DNA of 8,469 nucleotides from NCBI GenBank assembly GCA_913031405.1, contig CAJWCX010000036.1, positions 1 through 8,469 of the forward strand, given 5' to 3'. The stretch is from an uncultured Flavobacteriales bacterium (GTDB lineage Bacteria > Bacteroidota > Bacteroidia > Flavobacteriales_D > Crocinitomicaceae). Below, piece by piece: positions 6,733 to 8,469 of this stretch. Within the stretch, counting starts at the first letter, position 1. Each line of letters begins with the position of its first letter. The position numbers and the translations under genes were made by a program. Below the pieces are notes generated by a model. The model was given only the letters and a program-made list of their open reading frames with translations. It was not told where the DNA came from and did no database searches.

Positions 6733-8469
6733 GAACCATTATTTATTTATTTGTTTTTTGTTTCGTATCAGGATATTTGACGGGGCAAAATCCGTCAAGG
6801 GGGTTTATCTCCATTGAACAGGATGATTTGGGACTGGTCATTAAGGTTTCTGATGGGACTTATTTGATTCGGGCCTATTCCGAGCAAATACTAGAAACCA
6901 CTTTTCTACCTAAAAATGAGAAATTTGAATTCACATCACATACTATTGAAAGTGACAACTTAAGTCAACCTTTTAAGTTTGGGGAAACTTCTTCGGGAAT
7001 TATTTCCATTTGGATGGGTGATTTTTCGATTGTTATGCATAAAAGTCCTTTTCAAATTTTTTATCATTATAAAGACAAATATTTGATTTCAGAAGGGATG
7101 GGATATCACAAAAAATCATCTCATCAATGCATTGGTTTCAATCTCGATTCAAGTGAGGTGCTTTTTGGAGGAGGTGCGCGGGCATTGGGAATGAATCGTA
7201 GAGGCAATCGTCTTGAACTCTACAATAAAGCACATTATGGTTATGAGGAACGTTCAGAGCTCATGAATTATACCATACCTGTTGTTCTCTCATCTAAAAA
7301 ATATGCACTACATTTTGATAATTCTGCCATTGGATATTTGGACCTTGATTCTGAGAGTAATAATACCTTAACTTATGAAACCATAGGGGGTAGGATGACT
7401 TATCAATTGATCGTTGGAGAAAACTGGAAAGATTTGCTTAGAGAGTACACTTTTTTAACAGGGAGACAACCGATGCCACCTAGATGGGCATTTGGAAATT
7501 TTGCAAGTAGATTCGGTTATCATTCCGAAAGAGAAGCAAGAGATGTTGTGCAGAAATTCAAAGAAGATTCAATTCCTTTAGATGCGATTATCTTTGATTT
7601 GTATTGGTTCGGTGACACGATAACGGGCACAATGGGCAATCTCGAATTTCATAAAGATTCATTTCCTGAACCTCATAAAATGATTTCCGATTTCAAACAA
7701 CAGAATATCAAAACCATTTTAATCACAGAGCCCTTTATCCTAACTAGTTCTAAAAAATGGAAGGAAGCCAACACAAAACAACTATTGGCATTGGATGAAT
7801 CTGGTCATCCCTATCGTTATGATTTTTATTTCGGCAATACTGGCCTATTAGACATTTATAAGCCACATGTTCGGAGATGGTTTTGGGGTGTTTATCGTGA
7901 TCTGAGAAACATGGGTGTTGAGGGGATTTGGGGTGACTTGGGTGAGCCAGAAGTTCATCCAAGTGATCTTTTTCACAATGGTATTCCTGCGGATTTTGTT
8001 CACAACACTTACGGTCACGACTGGGCCCGACTAATCCATTCGGGATATAAAGAAGATTTCCCTAACGAAAGACCTTTTATTTTGATGAGATCGGGATATT
8101 CTGGTTCTCAGCGATTTGGTATGATACCATGGTCGGGTGATGTGAACCGCTCATGGGGCGGTTTAAGATCACAAATGGAGATTTCTTTGCAGATGGGACT
8201 TCAGGGAATGGGTTATATGCATTCTGATTTAGGTGGCTTTGCTGGTTCTAATGATGATCCAGAGCTCTATGTAAGATGGCTTCAATACGGAGTTTTTCAG
8301 CCCATATTCAGACCTCATGCCCAGGAAGAGGTTGCAAGTGAGCCTATTTTCAAAGATAATAAGACCAAGGACCTCGCTAGAAAAGCCATCGAATTGCGAT
8401 ACAAACTATTGCCATACAACTATTCCCTTGCCCATGAAAATCATATCAGCGGTACACCATTGATGAGAC
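6729..8469 (+). CDS. GH31 alpha-glucosidase-family enzyme (5' part, cut by window end)
   Basis: Open for 580 codons from the ATG overlapping the SusA-like stop, with no stop codon before the window ends. GH31 enzymes remove terminal alpha-linked sugars (glucose, or xylose in some subfamilies) with retention. Residues 1-20 look like a signal peptide (YLFVFCFVSGYLTGQ) without a lipobox. About 21-240 is the family's N-terminal beta-sandwich (VLFGGGARALGM and a LELYN strand). The barrel opens with MPPRWAFGNF (R252-W253) and continues through DAIIFDLYWFGD. The predicted nucleophile is D403 in IWGDLGEPE, a variant of the classical DMNE motif, and the predicted acid/base is D471 in PWSGDVNRSW. HSDLGGF and FRPHAQEE follow, as expected near subsite -1. 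GH31 proteins are usually 700-850 residues, so a C-terminal beta region, and any T9SS domain, lies beyond the window. Alpha-glucosidase is favoured by context; linkage preference is not determined. Confidence 0.93.
   Translation, partial: MRTIIYLFVFCFVSGYLTGQNPSRGFISIEQDDLGLVIKVSDGTYLIRAYSEQILETTFLPKNEKFEFTSHTIESDNLSQPFKFGETSSGIISIWMGDFSIVMHKSPFQIFYHYKDKYLISEGMGYHKKSSHQCIGFNLDSSEVLFGGGARALGMNRRGNRLELYNKAHYGYEERSELMNYTIPVVLSSKKYALHFDNSAIGYLDLDSESNNTLTYETIGGRMTYQLIVGENWKDLLREYTFLTGRQPMPPRWAFGNFASRFGYHSEREARDVVQKFKEDSIPLDAIIFDLYWFGDTITGTMGNLEFHKDSFPEPHKMISDFKQQNIKTILITEPFILTSSKKWKEANTKQLLALDESGHPYRYDFYFGNTGLLDIYKPHVRRWFWGVYRDLRNMGVEGIWGDLGEPEVHPSDLFHNGIPADFVHNTYGHDWARLIHSGYKEDFPNERPFILMRSGYSGSQRFGMIPWSGDVNRSWGGLRSQMEISLQMGLQGMGYMHSDLGGFAGSNDDPELYVRWLQYGVFQPIFRPHAQEEVASEPIFKDNKTKDLARKAIELRYKLLPYNYSLAHENHISGTPLMR

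Noticed and set aside
7750..7962. Minus-strand 70-codon frame near the window end
   Set aside because: It lies antisense to the conserved GH31 barrel, including the nucleophile region; the + strand frame is clearly the coding one.
1..8469. tRNA, rRNA, riboswitch, CRISPR array, insertion sequence or attachment site
   Set aside because: Almost every base is inside five coding regions; the only gap (644-698) holds the terminator. I saw no repeats or RNA gene motifs.

Overview
The window looks like part of an alpha-glucan (starch, glycogen or maltodextrin) utilisation operon from a member of the Bacteroidota that has a type IX secretion system (T9SS). The evidence is: AT-rich DNA; almost no Shine-Dalgarno sequences; two proteins ending in T9SS type A sorting domains (the V-Y/F-P-N-P motif starting a C-terminal domain of about 75-80 residues); and families typical of Bacteroidota glycan loci. 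Genus and habitat cannot be told from the sequence.

Layout: all five genes are on the + strand. (1) The 3' end of a gene for a T9SS-exported protein with a starch-binding-like beta-sandwich module, probably a cell-surface glycan binder (1-643). (2) A strong intrinsic terminator at 660-685, ending only 13 bases before the next start codon. (3) A 919-residue multidomain GH13 alpha-amylase-family enzyme with a T9SS sorting domain (699-3458). (4) A 468-residue secreted CotH-family (atypical kinase fold) protein (3458-4864). (5) A 623-residue SusA-like neopullulanase/cyclomaltodextrinase with a signal peptide and no sorting domain (4861-6732). (6) A GH31 alpha-glucosidase-family gene cut by the window end (6729-8469+), open for 580 codons.

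Genes 2 to 5 are joined stop-to-start by overlaps of 1, 4 and 4 bases (TAATG, ATGA, ATGA), so they form one translationally coupled unit. A likely division of labour is as follows. The binding protein and the T9SS amylase capture and cut polysaccharide outside the cell. The SusA-like enzyme cuts imported oligosaccharides in the periplasm. The GH31 enzyme releases monosaccharide from the ends. No SusC/SusD transporter pair, regulator, RNA gene, mobile element or CRISPR array is visible.

The part that does not fit the textbook is the CotH-family protein locked between two amylases. It keeps the motifs expected of the family, has a signal peptide, and ends in a short tail resembling half a T9SS sorting domain. 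Its role in glucan use is unknown, and it is the best candidate here for undescribed biology.
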